From positions 1,764,450 to 1,828,449 of the forward strand of contig JANPWX010000038.1 in assembly GCA_024734555.1 (NCBI GenBank): a stretch of 64,000 nucleotides of DNA, given 5' to 3'. This DNA comes from Trochalopteron elliotii (taxonomy: Eukaryota > Chordata > Aves > Passeriformes > Leiothrichidae). This document shows, in pieces, positions 48,091 through 62,725 of this stretch. Under the pieces are notes generated by a model. That model saw only the letters and a list, made by a program, of their open reading frames with translations, was not told where the DNA came from and searched no databases. The position numbers and the translations under genes were made by a program. Within the stretch, counting starts at the first letter, position 1, and each line of letters starts with the position of its first letter.

Positions 48091-50578
48091 TTGGAACACG
48101 GTAGAACATGCTGGATGAATATTTGTTTTTCAGCACAGAAGAGGGACACCTGTTTGGAAGGGACTCTGATTACAGGATCCAGGATATGGTTCCAACAAAT
48201 TGCTCTTCACAGCTTAGCCGTACTTAGCCTCAGTAACAAAGAAAGATGGTCAATTGCATCTGAAAAGCTCTTGACATTAAGGTCATTCTTAGATGAGATT
48301 TTGATTCTATTCTTGTTTCTGTTGGTCATTTGACACTGCAAGATAGTAATTTCAGAAGTAATTGTCTGAGTGAGGTATGTTATGAAACCTTCTCTTTTCC
48401 CCCCCCCCCCTTCTTGTCTTATTGGAAAATGGAGTTGTAGTATTTTTAGTCTCATTTTCTATTAAAACATAACCACATAAAAATATAATTAGTTAAAAAT
48501 ATAAAACATATAAACCAAATAATGCAGTAACTCCAAAATGTGGGGATTAAACAAGACACATGGTGTAAACTCAAGTGGGTTGAGTAACAGGTATTTCAAA
48601 CCCTTATGGTGTTGCCAGAAGTCTCAGTAGAGTATGTCAACAGAGAGACTGACAGCAAAGCTATACCAGAGGTGTATTTAATTTCTCTTTTTAAAGGAAC
48701 AGTGGTTTTGCCATTTCACTGCCAAGAGATGCAAAATATCCCTCCTGTAAATACAGGTTGTTTGGAGTAGTTATTACCTATGTTCCTGCTGAATAACTGC
48801 ATTAGAATGTTTGTGTGCTTGCTTGTTTTGAGTTGTTGCACACCTGGAATTTTACTTTTTGTAGTGGCAGCCATAGTATTATCTCATGATTGTGCCTGTG
48901 TTGGTATTAATTGTGTTGGGATCTGGAGCCAGCCTCGTGTGATGTGTCATGAACAAGGTGCATGTAGTCTTTTTCCTGAGCTTTGCAATAATCTATCCAT
49001 TCCTCATTCTCTGCTTCCATAACAACATAGAAATTGTATCCATCTGTGTTATACTAAATGACAGGAAATGTAGTCTTGAGAATCATAATACATCTTGTAG
49101 AGCTGATCCATCTTTCACATAACAACTCTTTCAAGCCACTAATTTCGGGTACTCCAGGGACCAACCTTTTTCATGGGCTTTCTATAGTTTATTAACACTG
49201 TTCAGAGAATCCTTTTCTACTGCCTAAGTGATTGGAAAATCTTTTAATATCATAGGCATCTGTTCATCTGAATTTTTTTCATATTTTGTCCTTCTGTGAA
49301 ATGGTGCAAGGGAAATTGCTACAGGAATTTCACTTCTGGGATTCTGTATTACTTTCACATCAGACCTTTGCCATTCTGTGGTCTTGCACTGCAGACTTCT
49401 CAGTATGGAGGGCATCAGATTGTCAGGAATGTTCTCTAAGGGGCTGTGATCTGCTCCAGCTCATACTTGATGTCCAAGTAAGATGTACAGTGTATACTCA
49501 TGAGACCTCTGCAACTGTGGAAAATACTACTTTTTTCTCTCAGTTTAATTTCATTTCGCTACTATCATTGATATTGAGGTCAGCTAGCCTCTGTCCTGCA
49601 ACAACTCTTATGTTGCTTTATTGTCATCTTATTTTAAAGCGACAATTCCTGTTGAGAGGGAACCAAATTGATGCTACACTTTTTCTTTCTTCTGCTTTTT
49701 CAACTGTTCACCAACATCACATTATTTGTCTAATCTCAGTATTGATCTTGGTTAAATCACATCTGCCATGCATGTTAATACTTTTATTTGATAAAAGATT
49801 TTAAATTGTTTGGATGTTTCACTTCATTCAGGTAAAATCTGATGCCTCCTGGTTTTAGTAGGTGACCAGTGGGACTTGCTCAACACAAACTTCCAGCCTG
49901 TTATGAATCAGTCTCTGTCTCTGCTGCTGGTGGATAATACAATCAGATTTCCGTCATTCATGCTGTTTAATGCAAGAAAAACCCTAGTGACAGTTTCAAT
50001 ACCCGTAAATTAATATTATAGTACTTTCCCCTTATTTTTTTTTACTATCTCTGGTGCATAAACTATACAGAGGACACTGGAGAGAGCAATCATTTTCCTG
50101 TGGAGAGTATGAGGTGCACTAATCACATGGAGCACCCAGGACACGAATACACTGCCTGTCAAAATGTAAAGTGGGTACTCTATGTTAGTGCTTGCATCTC
50201 ATGAGTTGTCACACATGTGGTCCACACCAGTTGCCTCCTAAATTCTCAGTTATGCCACAAGTCCTGCTTTGGACACTGTCTTTAAGTGCAATCTTTGCAG
50301 TGTACTCACTGCTGTCTATGTATTTGCAAACACATCCATTTTGCAATGTTTTGGTAGGCATCTTACATCTTCAAGGAAATCAGGAACTTCTAGATCTTCT
50401 TTTTTGGGATATATCGTTTTGTGGATATGTGACAGTCTGTGCTTTAATTCTCTTATTGGGAAATTTTAATTTTTTTTTTAGTCTAAACCAATTTAAAGTG
50501 AAAAAAATTAGGATAAAATATCTCTTTCTTAGTGGATATTGCATATACAGTATAGTAAGAGTCAAGTCTTCCCACTAG
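48091..50578 (+). other. Run of plus-strand ORFs without recognised function
   Basis: Plus-strand frames of 80 (48091-48333), 80 (48780-49022), 172 (49286-49804) and 128 codons (50192-50578) follow each other. The 172-codon frame is among the longest in the window. All are rich in L, F, S, C and I, as expected when the plus strand is T-rich, and I see no domain, start context or splice pattern that would make a gene. A run of 12 C lies at 48399-48410. I treat these as probable chance frames, but they are the only cluster of such length outside transposons. Confidence 0.3.
48399..48410. repeat. Poly-C run (12 C)
   Basis: An uninterrupted run of 12 cytosines in AT-rich DNA. Its length is prone to sequencing error and polymorphism. 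Confidence 0.9.
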
Positions 50579-53378
50579 GATTTATAACATTTTGCAAAGA
50601 ATTTAGAGATTATTTCTCGATTCACTACAGTCACATAATAGAGGATTGGTATAAAAATCCCTCCTGGGAGAAGTGTTGGGAAACCTTTTAAAAGCATGCT
50701 TTTTAGCCATCTACTTTGCATAGGGTCCATTCCAACACTAACTAACCATCAAAAATAAAGGAAGGAAAAAAGACTGGTGAGGGTGTATTAGAATTTTTTT
50801 TTTAAATACTTTCTTAAATCATATGGTGAGGTACAAACTGGCTTACTTCAGTGAAAAATATGCTTTCAGTGAAAAAAACAGAGATGGTATTTTAAAACAA
50901 CCTCTGAGTAAAGGAGATATTTCTGTTAAACCTTCATTTCTGAAGTAATTTTTCTGTGGACTAAGAGCTAGATTGCCTTTAGCAGAAACATTTTTTTGTA
51001 AGCACAACATGTCTTGCTCTATATGGTTTCAACACAGCTTCTCTTGTATGTTTTTATAGAACATACTACTATATGGCAGAGAAAACACCCCTTTTGGAAC
51101 ATATGATCAGAAATTTTTATTTAAATGTAATTTTTTTCAATGGACTTCTCCCCAAAATTCTGTTTTATATATGGTAAAAGATTCAAATATGTAGGAAGAA
51201 ACAAGGACTGTATATGTTTATTTTTCTATCTATGGTTAAAAAAATGAGGTTGAATCTCCATGTAAAAACTTTTTATGTCACTGGTAGTGCCAGTATTGTG
51301 TTCCCTAATAGAACACAGATATTTTCAAGCACTTGTTTTGAACTTTCAAATGCTGAGTATGTTATCTGAGCATACATAGCAGATAATTTTATTTTCTTTG
51401 AACCAAAGCATTCAACAAAGTGCCTAACTCACTTTCATGCATTCAAGTGACTGCAAAAAAGAAACAAAAGAAAAAAATTATTTCTTTTCGTTCAGGCAAT
51501 AAAATTATAACAAAACTAATAAGTGTGAAATTACAGAGAAAATCAGAACATAATTCACAGGATAAATAATTTGGATTCTCTCATGTAATATTATGAATGT
51601 ACAAAAGTCAGAGATCAAGTGAGAAATAGCTGTGCAAAGCAATTGAAAACCTAATGGCCATTCTCTGTCTTGTAGGCATGGAAATGAGAGAAAGAATAAC
51701 AATTTAAAGCTGCAGCTGTGATTACTGAATGTACTGGTATTAATTCTGGACAGAGGTTTCCTGATATGTTTGGATTTTTTACCCCCTTGGATTTTACATT
51801 TCCTTAGGAAATTTCCTTGTATTGTTTCCACAGCACGACCGTGGATCAGTTTAAGATGACCTAAAGAAAGTAGAAACTGTGCTTTTTTGTTTCTCTTATA
51901 CCAGGGAATCGGCAAATGGCAATAATGTTCTGTTTGCTTGTAAATTTTCCAGCAGTGTCTGTATGGTTTTAATTTTGCTCCATTTCCTCCATTATATCAC
52001 ACTGCATTCATGCACTTAAGCTACCTCCTGCAGAAGACTTTTTTTTCAGGTGATTAGAAGCTGTTGGCTTTCCTTGGAGGCAGCACAACTGACATATTCT
52101 GTATTAGACCATTCAGTGACAGAAAAAGATAATATTTTCTGCATCTATAAAGACCTTGTTTTGCAAAGACTACTTTAGGCACATGGAGTTTAAATATATA
52201 CAGCTGGAAACAACAATATGTAGGGAAATATTCAATGGAAAAACTCTTAATCTTGTGTCCTGCTTCTGTTACAGTATCATTTACTGGTATTCATATGTGC
52301 AAAGCATATTTTTTCTACTGAATCAGGTGCTCAAGCAGGAAAATAATAATACTAGTTCCTGTGTGCATTTTTTTTTTGCTTCAGTATGTTAGGTGTATGC
52401 ATTCCCATTTTTAATGTAAGGCATATAAGTCTCAAATAAATTTTACAGTCTAATGCAGTCTAAAATATGTTAGGGTCACACCAATGCATTCATTAATTAT
52501 TCCTTCTTGAACTGCTTTCTTCCAAAGAAAACAAAGAAATTTCATTTCTTTGTGTCATTAACAGTTTCAAAATGACCACTCATGTACACAACATAGTTTT
52601 TCTGTACTAGAAATGTTGAATTGTTACAATTAACAGTAACTAAACAGAACAAAATAATTAATTTTCCCATTTCTTAAAACTATTCTTGAGTATAAAATTC
52701 AGATTAACAAGATAATGATCTCAGCATTTCTTGACCTTTTCTCTCTTCCTGGTAAATATCAGCAGTGAAGTCCATGCCCTAGCAGCAGGTGTCTTCTTTT
52801 CTTCCAGTGACCATTCAAATGTTAGCCTAAATTAAGTGTTTACCTGTCAAAATACTTTCTGTTCTATAGTTGCAGTCAGTTTTCTAAAAAAAGTACTGGT
52901 AAAATGTATAATGGATAAACATGGAAAATTTTCGGTTTTCTTATTTTGTGAAGCATTTAATTTTATTTGGTATGTGACTGCATTGAATAGTTTCTTTACA
53001 TAATAGTGGTGAAGAGCAAAGGTGAGGATTTTTTTTTCTTTTTGCTAGACATAGTGTCACAAACTGAAAGTCTGAGAGACAATAATCAGAGTCACTATGA
53101 AATTCTTCACTGAACTTATCTGCTTCACTGGGCAAGATTCAAAATCTCTGAACAACATTGCTAGTCATGTGCAGCAACCCACAGGAATCATGAAATAAAT
53201 CCTTACATTTATTCCTGCACTCAATGGCTATAGTAAAAGTATTCTATTTTCCTACTGGAATGTCAATTCTCTGGAAAGTAGTCAGAAACTTTACTGGATT
53301 CAGGAGTTAATTACAGCTGGTTTATAGCCTGGTTTTAAAAAAGTAAAATAACACAGACTTATGTTTTCATAAATCATG
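50579..53378. other. AT-rich unique sequence, no gene seen
   Basis: The largest frame (136 codons, 51505-51915, minus) has no recognised domain. No transposon was seen. Confidence 0.5.
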
Positions 53379-53640
53379 TGTGGTGGTTTTAACAGCAGCT
53401 GAAAATTAAACTCCAAATAAGCCACTTCTCTTCCTCTACCCCTTCCTATAAGGGGAAAGGGACAAAAGCATAGACTATGGGTTGAAATAATTGTTTACTG
53501 AAAGCGCAAAGTAATGGAAGAAGAAATACACGGTAACAATATTATTAACCAAAGTGTATAAAAAATGAAGATGTTTTACCCACAGAAAGATGTTCACCAC
53601 CTCAGCTTAAATAATTAGGGAATTAGGAATTTTCTCATGT
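53379..53640 (-). mobile_element. Old ERVL-like LTR fragment, minus strand
   Basis: The plus strand reads TGTGGTGGTTTTAACAGCAG, then a C-rich stretch, then GGGTTGAAATAATTGTTTAC. This order matches, in diverged form, the 3' end of a widespread avian LTR in reverse orientation: a TGTTGTGGTTTAAC-like end, then a GTGGGTTGAGATAAAG-like block and a polypurine stretch. The right boundary is not visible, because similarity fades after about 53640. The frame has no coding capacity. The identification rests on recall of the repeat family, not an alignment. Confidence 0.55.
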
Positions 53641-56420
53641 CTTTCACCTAGTAAGAAGTAGTAAATTCTCTTAATTTTGATAATTCATTGCAGCTTGCAT
53701 TTATAGTGCAGCTTTTAGTTTTTATCCACTCATCTCTTTAGTAAGGAAGAGCTTCATTTTGGAAAATGGTCACAAAAGCATACTGGCTGTTTCTCTATTG
53801 ATACAGTTTTGCTTTCAGTTTTTATTTTTAGGGTGTGCCTATTCTGGACATAATTTTAAATAGCAAATTACATCAATAATGAGCTAATTCATGTGCAACA
53901 TAGGGTCGACGTGGTTCACATGAATATTTTTTGTGGGGTTTCACGGAGATTTGTGGCTTACATACTCAGCTTCCTATCCAGTATAGGTTTCAGGGGTGTT
54001 TTTTGGGTTTCCATAAGCTCTGTTTTAAGTCTCACAAACCGATTTGCATAAGCACTTTACTGCCTCACTGTCCATGATTATATTTATTTTGTGAACAAGA
54101 TAAAAATGGGCCATAAACCTTCCATTGCTCTTTTTAACTTAGAGCATCTGCTCTAGTAATAAGCACCTGGTTGGGTAACTTTGACATCTGTGAATCTCTC
54201 AGTCGATAGACTTGCCCTTACTGAGTATGCCAGCAGAGATGACAAAAACATTATAAGATCCATTCCACAGACTTTTTTCTGTAGTCCTATATACCTTTGC
54301 CTAAGTTGAAGTTTGGTTGTGTGGCTTCTATGCACTTTTTTTCTTATTTTTACAGCTCTAATTTTATTTTGTAGCACCTATCAAAAGCCAATGTACACAG
54401 CCGATGCTTTCATGAAAAGCTATAAAGAGTATATTTGCTAGTGATATGTAGGTTTCAAAAAACTGAAATACAAGGAGAATTTGACAGGCAGCTGAACAGC
54501 AGCTCTCTTCAATTATGTATTATGCTCCTGGTAAACGTGAGTGCCAAAAATGTTTGTAGCACCATACTGACAAGTATCACTTGAAGGACTACATGCCTTA
54601 ATTGAAAAAAGCAGAATGGAAGCTCATGAGCTTCAATCAAAACCATGTCACAGGATTTAGGGACAGTTTCAGATAACTATGATTTTTGTGCAGAAAATAC
54701 GCAGAAATAAAAGAAACAGTAGAAGTAATAAAACTTTATCCTCTGACAGAACTCTTTGTTTGTTTTGATAATATTGTCTTCTCATTTCTCAACCAACATT
54801 TGCAAACAAGTCTGAAAAGTTGAAAAGCAAACAAGCTGTATTACAGCTGTCACTTCTGGAAATTTTTATTTTTCCCCAATACAAAGGTCTTATTCTCCAT
54901 CTAATTTTGAATCAGTGAAGTGAGCAGATATGAAATCTTTGATTACAGTTATAATTGAAATGTGTGTATGTGTACATGTGTTTTTCAGTTTGTGGGAGAG
55001 CTGTGTATGCTCCTACTTATACCTGTCTTCATATGTTTATGTAGAAACACACAGTGCCAACTTCCACATTGAACCAAATCAATACACAATATTTTGGTTT
55101 GTGATCTCCAGGTAAAATACCCATTCTCTGCAACTAATTTTTAATAATATTTTTCATCCTCTGCTTAGTTTCTCTTTGAATTCTTTGCCTTAAGGCAAAG
55201 GTTTCAGCTCTCAGACTGATATGCTCTGAGCTTAATGCCAATGTAAGTTTTTTTAATTCTGTTAAAATTAAAGTTCTTGTTCTACAATTAATTCAAGTTT
55301 TGCATGACATTGCTGCTTGTTTTCACATTAAAGTCCAAGCATTTGCAAATAGGATGCCAAAAAAATGTAAAATCAATATCATCCCATTGTAAGTTTTTTA
55401 CTCAGTTTTGTCAAGCTGACTATTGTGATGACAGAGAGCAGATATCAAAACTTAGTGGATTTTGACTAGTTTAGATAGCCAGCTTACTTTGATTCTTCCA
55501 TTAGATTGCTTATGTCAGGAAGATTAATCCACCAGCTATTTTTTAAAAGGATATGATGTGAATTTAATGCATGAAAAGGTTGTGATGGAACAAAGACCTC
55601 TGGGACTGAGGTCAATATTGCTGACTTTGGAGCTGCATATATCAACATGTCCTAAAAGGAATTTAAAAGCAGCTGGGTTATTGGGGCAGTGCCTTGCTTT
55701 TTCTTTTATCACTCCTGAAGCTCTTTACCTGAGGCTTTCATATCTTGGGTTCTAAATACAAAACTATTACGTGGAAGGTCCTCTGACATGCTTTTAAGAA
55801 ATTGTTCTCCCAAATTTGTGGGCAGAGTTCAATTGATTAAGTATGCTCAAGGGAGATATTGAAGGATAGATTGCAAATTTTAATGGACTTCCCTGTGAAG
55901 GTGAGTATCAAAATAGGTATTCACTGTGTCTATTATTCAAAAGCTGTCTAAAAGTTAAATTTTGGAGGTGTCTCATTATCTGACAAACTGCTACTGAAAA
56001 CTACTGAAGTCAGTACAGGAAAACAGACCTACCGGAGTTGTACTCTCTCTCAGCCACAAGGAATTCCACAAACAAAAGCACAGTCACCCAATGGAAACTG
56101 TTTTTTTTTTTCCTCCATTAACTCAAAACAACTGAAGCAGACTAGAAAACACTGGATTTTAGAGTTGAGAACATTAAGTTCATCCATCCAGTAGTCATGT
56201 ACACCATGTAAAGATTTGGTTCTGAATTTTTAATCACAGCAAGATTTTTAATATTCTCACTCTGATTTTGCTTCTCATGAAAATACTCTATATCCAAATC
56301 CAAGCAAAGAAACTCACCCCACCTGAATGATTATCATAAGCTGCAACAATTTAGTATCACTAAATAAAAATACCAAATTCAATTAAAGGGAGAATTGAAG
56401 ATTGCCTGAAATCAAACAGT
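53641..56420. other. AT-rich unique sequence, no gene seen
   Basis: Apart from possible extension of the old LTR at its left edge, I see nothing recognisable. Confidence 0.5.
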
Positions 56421-56542
56421 AAAAAAAAAAAACCAAAAAACAAAAAAACCCAAAAAAACCACCAAAACAAAACAAAACAAAAAAAAAAACAAACCACCAA
56501 AATGAACAAACAAACAAACAAAACGAAAAAAAAAAAAACACA
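56421..56542. repeat. A/C-rich low-complexity tract
   Basis: From 56421 to 56502 (82 bp) the plus strand has only A and C. After TG there is a second block of AAAC units and a poly-A run, to about 56542. The large minus-strand frames over it (56360-56686, 56383-56727) owe their length and F/C/V/L-rich centres to this tract. Confidence 0.95.
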
Positions 56543-59131
56543 AGGAAATCGATTAATGATTTCAGGCACAAACGCTGACACACAGACTTGCCCATTGTTT
56601 TCCTCAAAGGAAGTAAATGCCAATATACAAACTTTAATGATTCTACATGGGAGATTTTGGGGTTTGTTTTTGTTTTTTGTTTGCAAACTAGTCTAATATA
56701 TTTAATGTACTGTACAAAATCATGCACAATATAGCAGTTAGAATGGAAGTAGTATTATGCAATAAGAACATTTTTTGCAAGCCATTTAAGAAAAATAAAT
56801 TATTAGGAGAGGCAATTGCTTATCATATAGTCAACTGACAGAGTACATACTCATAAATTATCATTTTAATTAAAGGTAATTATTCACCAATAAAGGAGCT
56901 TTCACATTCTTTTACCATCAGGACTTCCAAAGCAATATCATCAATATAATTTTAAACCTTGTTAAAATGTTTCAGTATATTCCATTTAGCCTTTTCATTT
57001 ATTACTAAATGTGTCAATATTACATTTATACATATGATACAATACGTGGTGTAATTGATTAACTCAATTGCATATTTTCCGGTAGTTTGATCTATGCTGA
57101 ACAAAGATCATCCTAAACACAAAAAAATCAAATCTGACACACAGTGAGTTTCATTCTAAAATATAGATTGATAGTTAAGGGAAAAAATTACTTCCTGGAG
57201 TTATAGAAGCCTAGTAGCAGATGTATTTTAAGCATTAACATTAGAATTTTATTTTCAGGTTTATTTGTATTATTATCTACAGAAAACAAAAAACAACCAA
57301 CCAAAGAAAATGTAGGTAAATCTAAAGAACTAAGAAGAGAGAATTCACTGCAATCTAAGCATCAAATGATCCTGCAGATGGGATCAGTGATGATTCTGTG
57401 ATGCAGAATCAAAATTCTCTTGAACTGCTATGTGAGAACTTCTACATATCACACTAAAGTATATTTGGGATTTCTCCTTTACTGTATATAGCTGATTTCT
57501 CCTCTTTAAGAGACTCTGAGTTCTAAGCAATCTCATTCTCGCTAGTGTAAGGAGAAAGTTAACTACAGATAGACATGCAGTAGGAGGAATGTATTTTGTA
57601 TTCCTTTTTTCAGCATACAATTCAATTAGTAATATAGCTGTAGGCTAGAACCCACAGCTAAGGCTGCCTTATCAATGACTTTCTATTGCAGAAATATATG
57701 TTGAAACTCTTAAATAAATGAAGAGTTCTATACAATAAAATTTAAATAGAAACACCAATGCATGAGTGATTAAATTTATATCAGTAGCATTCTTTTTTAG
57801 ACTCCCCTATCCTGACAAGTTCAACAAAAGTGGAAATTAATGAAGCATGTTGATCTGATGAATCTCACTGAGAGTGTGTACTACTGGGAGGTACTCAGAC
57901 TGTCTGAATCAGAAAGAGTAAAGGGGGAAAATAAAATACTGGAAAGAACATGAGGGTGTAAAATTATGAGACAAAAAGTAAAGCCTTTTTTGTCAGTTTG
58001 TATTATTATATTTATTTAGAGAGTGATGGACAGAGAAATCCCTTTATGCTTCATCCATGTCCTGTTTTAATGACTGAGTCATGCATTTCATGAAAATCCC
58101 ACGTATTTTTTCATGTGGAAGGAAATGATTTAAAAAGTCCCCAGAAGACAAGCAAAAGGAAAACAAAAACACAAGGCATCACAAAATGTATAAATGTTCT
58201 GCCAAAAAAATTGGAAAAATTAAGGTATTTTTCAGCGGCTACATTAGATGCCTTTTGCAAATAACAGTTTGAAAAGAATTTGAGCATGAAAATTGCATGA
58301 ATATCTCTTGATAATAGTTTAAATTCTGTCTGTCTCTAGCTGATTTTACTTTGTCCCTATATACAACACTTTGAGCTGAAATACACCCTGAAATACATTG
58401 GGCATCACAAAACAGCAATCTACTTAGCCAGGATCTACGTGGAACAAGAACAGAATGCTACTTTTCAAACTGGTCTTCTCACATTTCTTCCTTGAAATTG
58501 ATTATATTTGCATTGTTTAATATATTAATGTTTACACTGTTTTTCAATTTTCATTGTGGCACAGACCAAAAAAAATCAGTACCTGCCAGATGTAAACTGA
58601 GCAGACACCATGGGTGGTGTGAGTGTGCTGTTAGAGAGTGTTTGACCATTATTCTTTCAAAGCCAAGCAGGAGGATACAAGTCAATTCTTGGTAATTTTC
58701 ATAGCCTATATCCTGGCATAATGGCCTCTGCTCTAATCAATATTTCCAATTGTACTAGGGTCCTATAGGTGACATTAAAGTGAATGAGAATTATTTTGGG
58801 ATATAACCATATTGACCAAACAATTATCTTGTGGAAACAGTGGAACATTATAGTTCCTTTCCTTCTTAAATAACTAATTCAGCATTTGAAACATGGCTCT
58901 ACTTCAGTGTCTTGCCATGAATGGTCTCCAAGGTCTCTACAAATCTTTTTCATAGGACCACTTTTGCTTTTACATATAAAAGAATAATATGAAATGTGTA
59001 AATTAAATTGTCAATTTCCTATTGTTTTGTCACATTTTGAATTAATTTACCTTTTAAATTGCTAATTTATTCCAAAATAACTTTTTCAGTTACATCTTCT
59101 TAAATTTGGGTTATTCTGGTGTCAGTTTATT
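56543..59131. other. AT-rich unique sequence, no gene seen
   Basis: ORFs are short and unrecognised. No transposon was seen. Confidence 0.55.
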
Positions 59132-59193
59132 GAATCATAGAATCATTAAGGCTGGAAAAGACCTCTAAGATCATGAAGTCCAGCTGTCGACCA
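59132..59193 (-). mobile_element. CR1 LINE 3' tail fragment, minus strand
   Basis: A 62-bp piece. The plus strand reads GAATCATAGAATCATTAAGG, CTGGAAAAGACCTCTAAGATC and AAGTCCAGCTGTCGACC, a near-consensus reverse complement of the avian CR1 3' terminus including the octamer tail. The element is very strongly 5' truncated. Confidence 0.88.
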
Positions 59194-62100
59194 GGAACAA
59201 AGCTATGGGAGAAATTCTACACATTTATTCTTCAATTTTTAGCCTCATTAAGGTGAGGCTTATCTGAATTTCTAACTCAGATTTCACAATGAATCTTTTA
59301 AAAGCTGCATATCTAAAAATTTTGCTTGTTCCTTTTCATTGCCAAGCTGAAAAACCAATGCATTTTTCTACTTACTGAAGTCAATGAGAAGTTAAAATGT
59401 TTGATTCATCTGAAATGCAGGATTTTGAAATGCTTAAATACAGTGTTTAGGATCCTAAAGTAAACTCTGACAACTTCTACTATGTAGATAGAGGCTCTAC
59501 AAGAAGATGTGCAGTTTGAAAGTAGAAATCAATTGGTTTTCTTTTTGGCTAATATACATAGAAAGAAGCTAGAGATGATCAACTACCAGCTGAAGCATAA
59601 ATATTCTCACCCCTCTCAGACTCAAAAAGTCTTTGTTGGTCAGACAGCCCTTGGCGCTCAGAAATGTCATTTTGATTGTGCCTTGAAGATGGCTCGTCCT
59701 CAGTGGTGCTGAGTTGCAAACTTCTGATTCTGGTTTTCTCATGTCAGTATTTTTCCTCCAGAATCCTTAGCTGCCCCCTATGACAATCTCAGCAATTACA
59801 CTTATCTGTTATGATTTTTGACATCCTAACAAAATTGAACAAGCACCTGGATCACAGAAACACCAGGCTGAATGTCACATTAACAACCTCAAGCTGGTTG
59901 GAAAATAAACTGGTTGGAAGATAAACTCCTAGCTACAGGCTTAAAATAAATGGGGGTGTGGTTGTGGGAGGAGTGTGGAGGAAGAGCAAATTGGGTCCTG
60001 CTAGGAAGAAGTCTAGTTACCATTTGAGACTCCTGGTTTCTATGTGCATTTCCAGAAGTCTGCAGGGCTTCTAGGAGAACATGTTTGCCATTTCTGATGG
60101 GGATATCCCAGCTTCCCATTTGCACTGGGAATCTCTCCTTAACCATGTAAATCTATTCCTGTATAAACACAGATGCATTAATGTAGGTTTTATTTTTAAA
60201 AAATTATTTCTGTTTTTATATAGATGCAATTCAAATTTCATATTTATTTTCAAACTGATATTGTGACAAAAAGAAATTATTATTTCTGAAATTTGGAAAA
60301 ACAAATCATGTTACCAAAATTCAAAACTATTTCTTGAGAAGATCCCAAACCTTTCCCTACCAGTGTCTGAACTTACTTTATGCACTGATTTTAGCCAAGA
60401 TTTATTAGTGAAAGGATCTGTTCTTGGTCTTGGAACCCAAAAGAGTTAGCGTAGAGTCTTAGTGGAAGGACTTGTTCAGTAGTTCAAGTAAAAAGTGGTT
60501 CAGCCTGAAAACTGAGACCTGCTTAATCATATCTTGTGTTGTCTTGAGAAACTCCTCTGCAGACTTTCTTTTAGAAAATTTCCCCGTTAGAGAGGGACTT
60601 TGAAATGTTCAAGTTTGTCATAAACTGAAACTGCATTTTTCAACGTCCTCTGTCGGTAATATGTTCTATATTCATATGCTGACAGATATGTTTTCTTACA
60701 ATCTCTCAATCTCTTCATAATAATTTTAAGCATTATAAGCATGACAATGACACTGATTTAATGAAAGAAGTGAAAAAGAAGAATACGGATAAAATATACA
60801 AATGAAGGAAGATTAAATCCTATACATTGATGCTATTAAAATTTTAAAGTAATGTTTTCATCATTTCAGATAGAAATATGTGTTTTAAGATTTCCATGGA
60901 AGATCTAGCTTTGTGATAAAATGTTACAAGTAATGGGACAGTGAACAAGCTTACACTAAGGCACATTTAAATAAAATACCCTATTTTTTTCAATTACTAG
61001 AAACATATTATAAAATTACTATATTTTTGCTTGTGTGGCTATATTAATATATATACATATCTATTAAATAGCTTTTATAGTCAGCTTCAAAGTGTTTTCT
61101 CATTAGTAGCTGACAATAAGATCTTTGATCATAGTTTTAAGGAGACTATTTTAATTACATATATAGTGGGGTTTGATCACTATTTCTAAACTGTTATTTC
61201 TTTATCTTCATAATAGATATTGAATTTGCTTCTATTAAGACATCTTTCCACAGTAATTCCAAACACTGAAAAACTGAAATAGATAATAGAAATACAATTG
61301 TGACTTTAAAATATAATTTATATAGACAATTGCTTTAATAATCAAATAATTATTTGCGTATATATATAGATATAGATATATTAAAATATATGTATATTTA
61401 AGAACAAGTATACAGGCATATAAATTTAACATCTATCTATGTAAGTAGGTTTTTTGTTTATTTACATCCCCTTTTTGTCTCAAAGAAGTTTTGAAGATAA
61501 TGGAAAAATTACTTTCTTATTTCTTCCTTTATGCCTGTTTAATCTATTTCTTGACAATGCTTACCCTTCATCAATTATTTTTCATCCATTTTCTAGCAGT
61601 TAAACCTGGTGCTTTTGCTGGGAAATGACACAGCCAGTGTTTCTTGTCAATGTAAAGCAGAAGTGCCTGACATGCACTTGCAATTGCTTGTACCTATAAA
61701 TGGCCTCACATCTTCCAGTAGTTTAAAAATTAGGGAGGGCAATTTGGCACCATGGGACTCTGCAGATTAAATTGCTAGGAAATAAATGAATGTGATTAAA
61801 TCCAACATCACTGATGTCTACATCTATTTCTGGCCACCAACATGCCAATACTTTGTCTGCCATGGTAAATATTGTGGGGATCCTGGACTGTAGCAGTGGG
61901 TATGACAATATGGTATTAACCCTTTGTTAATTTTTCATAGTGTCTGATATATCCATGTAATCTATCCAGCTCATCTATTCTGTAATCTTTTACAAATTCA
62001 TTAATGTCCATGTACATTTATATACTTCAATGCTAGACAACAGGGAGACAGGTAGCTTAACTAATCAATCAGTTGGTCATGGAAAAAACAGATATCTGTG

Positions 62101-62725
62101 TTCAAAAGGCATAAGAACTAATCCCCTGATGGGTGGCTAGATTTCAGTGAGATACAAATATAAAAAAGAAGACTCTGAGGCTGTATCTCCTTCCTCATAT
62201 GCAATGGGTTCTGTAACATGATACTGCATAAATCTGAAATGAGGAAGTAATATTCAAAATGCAATCATTTATTAACAATTGAAAAAGAAAAAAAAATCCA
62301 ATAGTCAGACAGAACTTGGTAGTACTTTTTAAAAGTACCATGAACTAATGTGTTGTAGTCCTTTCTGTGAATTGAACTACTGTTTCTAAGATACATTGGT
62401 CTTTCCTGAAATGGATGTAAATGATTTATATTTGAATGACCTGGACATGTCATGCCTGAGTTGGCTGCTGCTGCTGTCTCTGGCATGGCTGAAGCTGAGT
62501 CTGAGTAGTCTTGTGCAGTTTATCTAATTGTATAGCTGATATTTTCACTTTGTCAGCTTTGAAAAGAACCTTTGTAGATGTAAATTATTTTTTAGACATT
62601 TTCATGAGGAGACTTTTGGGCTAAGAAATGTGTTAATCTATTTTTGGTATATGCAGTATCACAAAAATAAATCACAACAGAAAAGAGTGTTTACCCTTGC
62701 AATTAGTCATACTTTCTGTTCCTTC
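59194..62725. other. AT-rich unique sequence, no gene seen
   Basis: There is no recognisable gene. It contains an AT-rich microsatellite at 61359-61400. Confidence 0.55.
61359..61400. repeat. (TA)n/(GATATA)n simple repeat
   Basis: TATATATA is followed by GATATA units and ATATATGTATAT, an AT-rich slippage tract. Confidence 0.85.

Noticed and set aside
56360..56727. 108- and 114-codon minus-strand ORFs with membrane-like hydrophobic centres
   Set aside because: The hydrophobic part is encoded by the A/C-only tract. The flanks have no recognisable domain.
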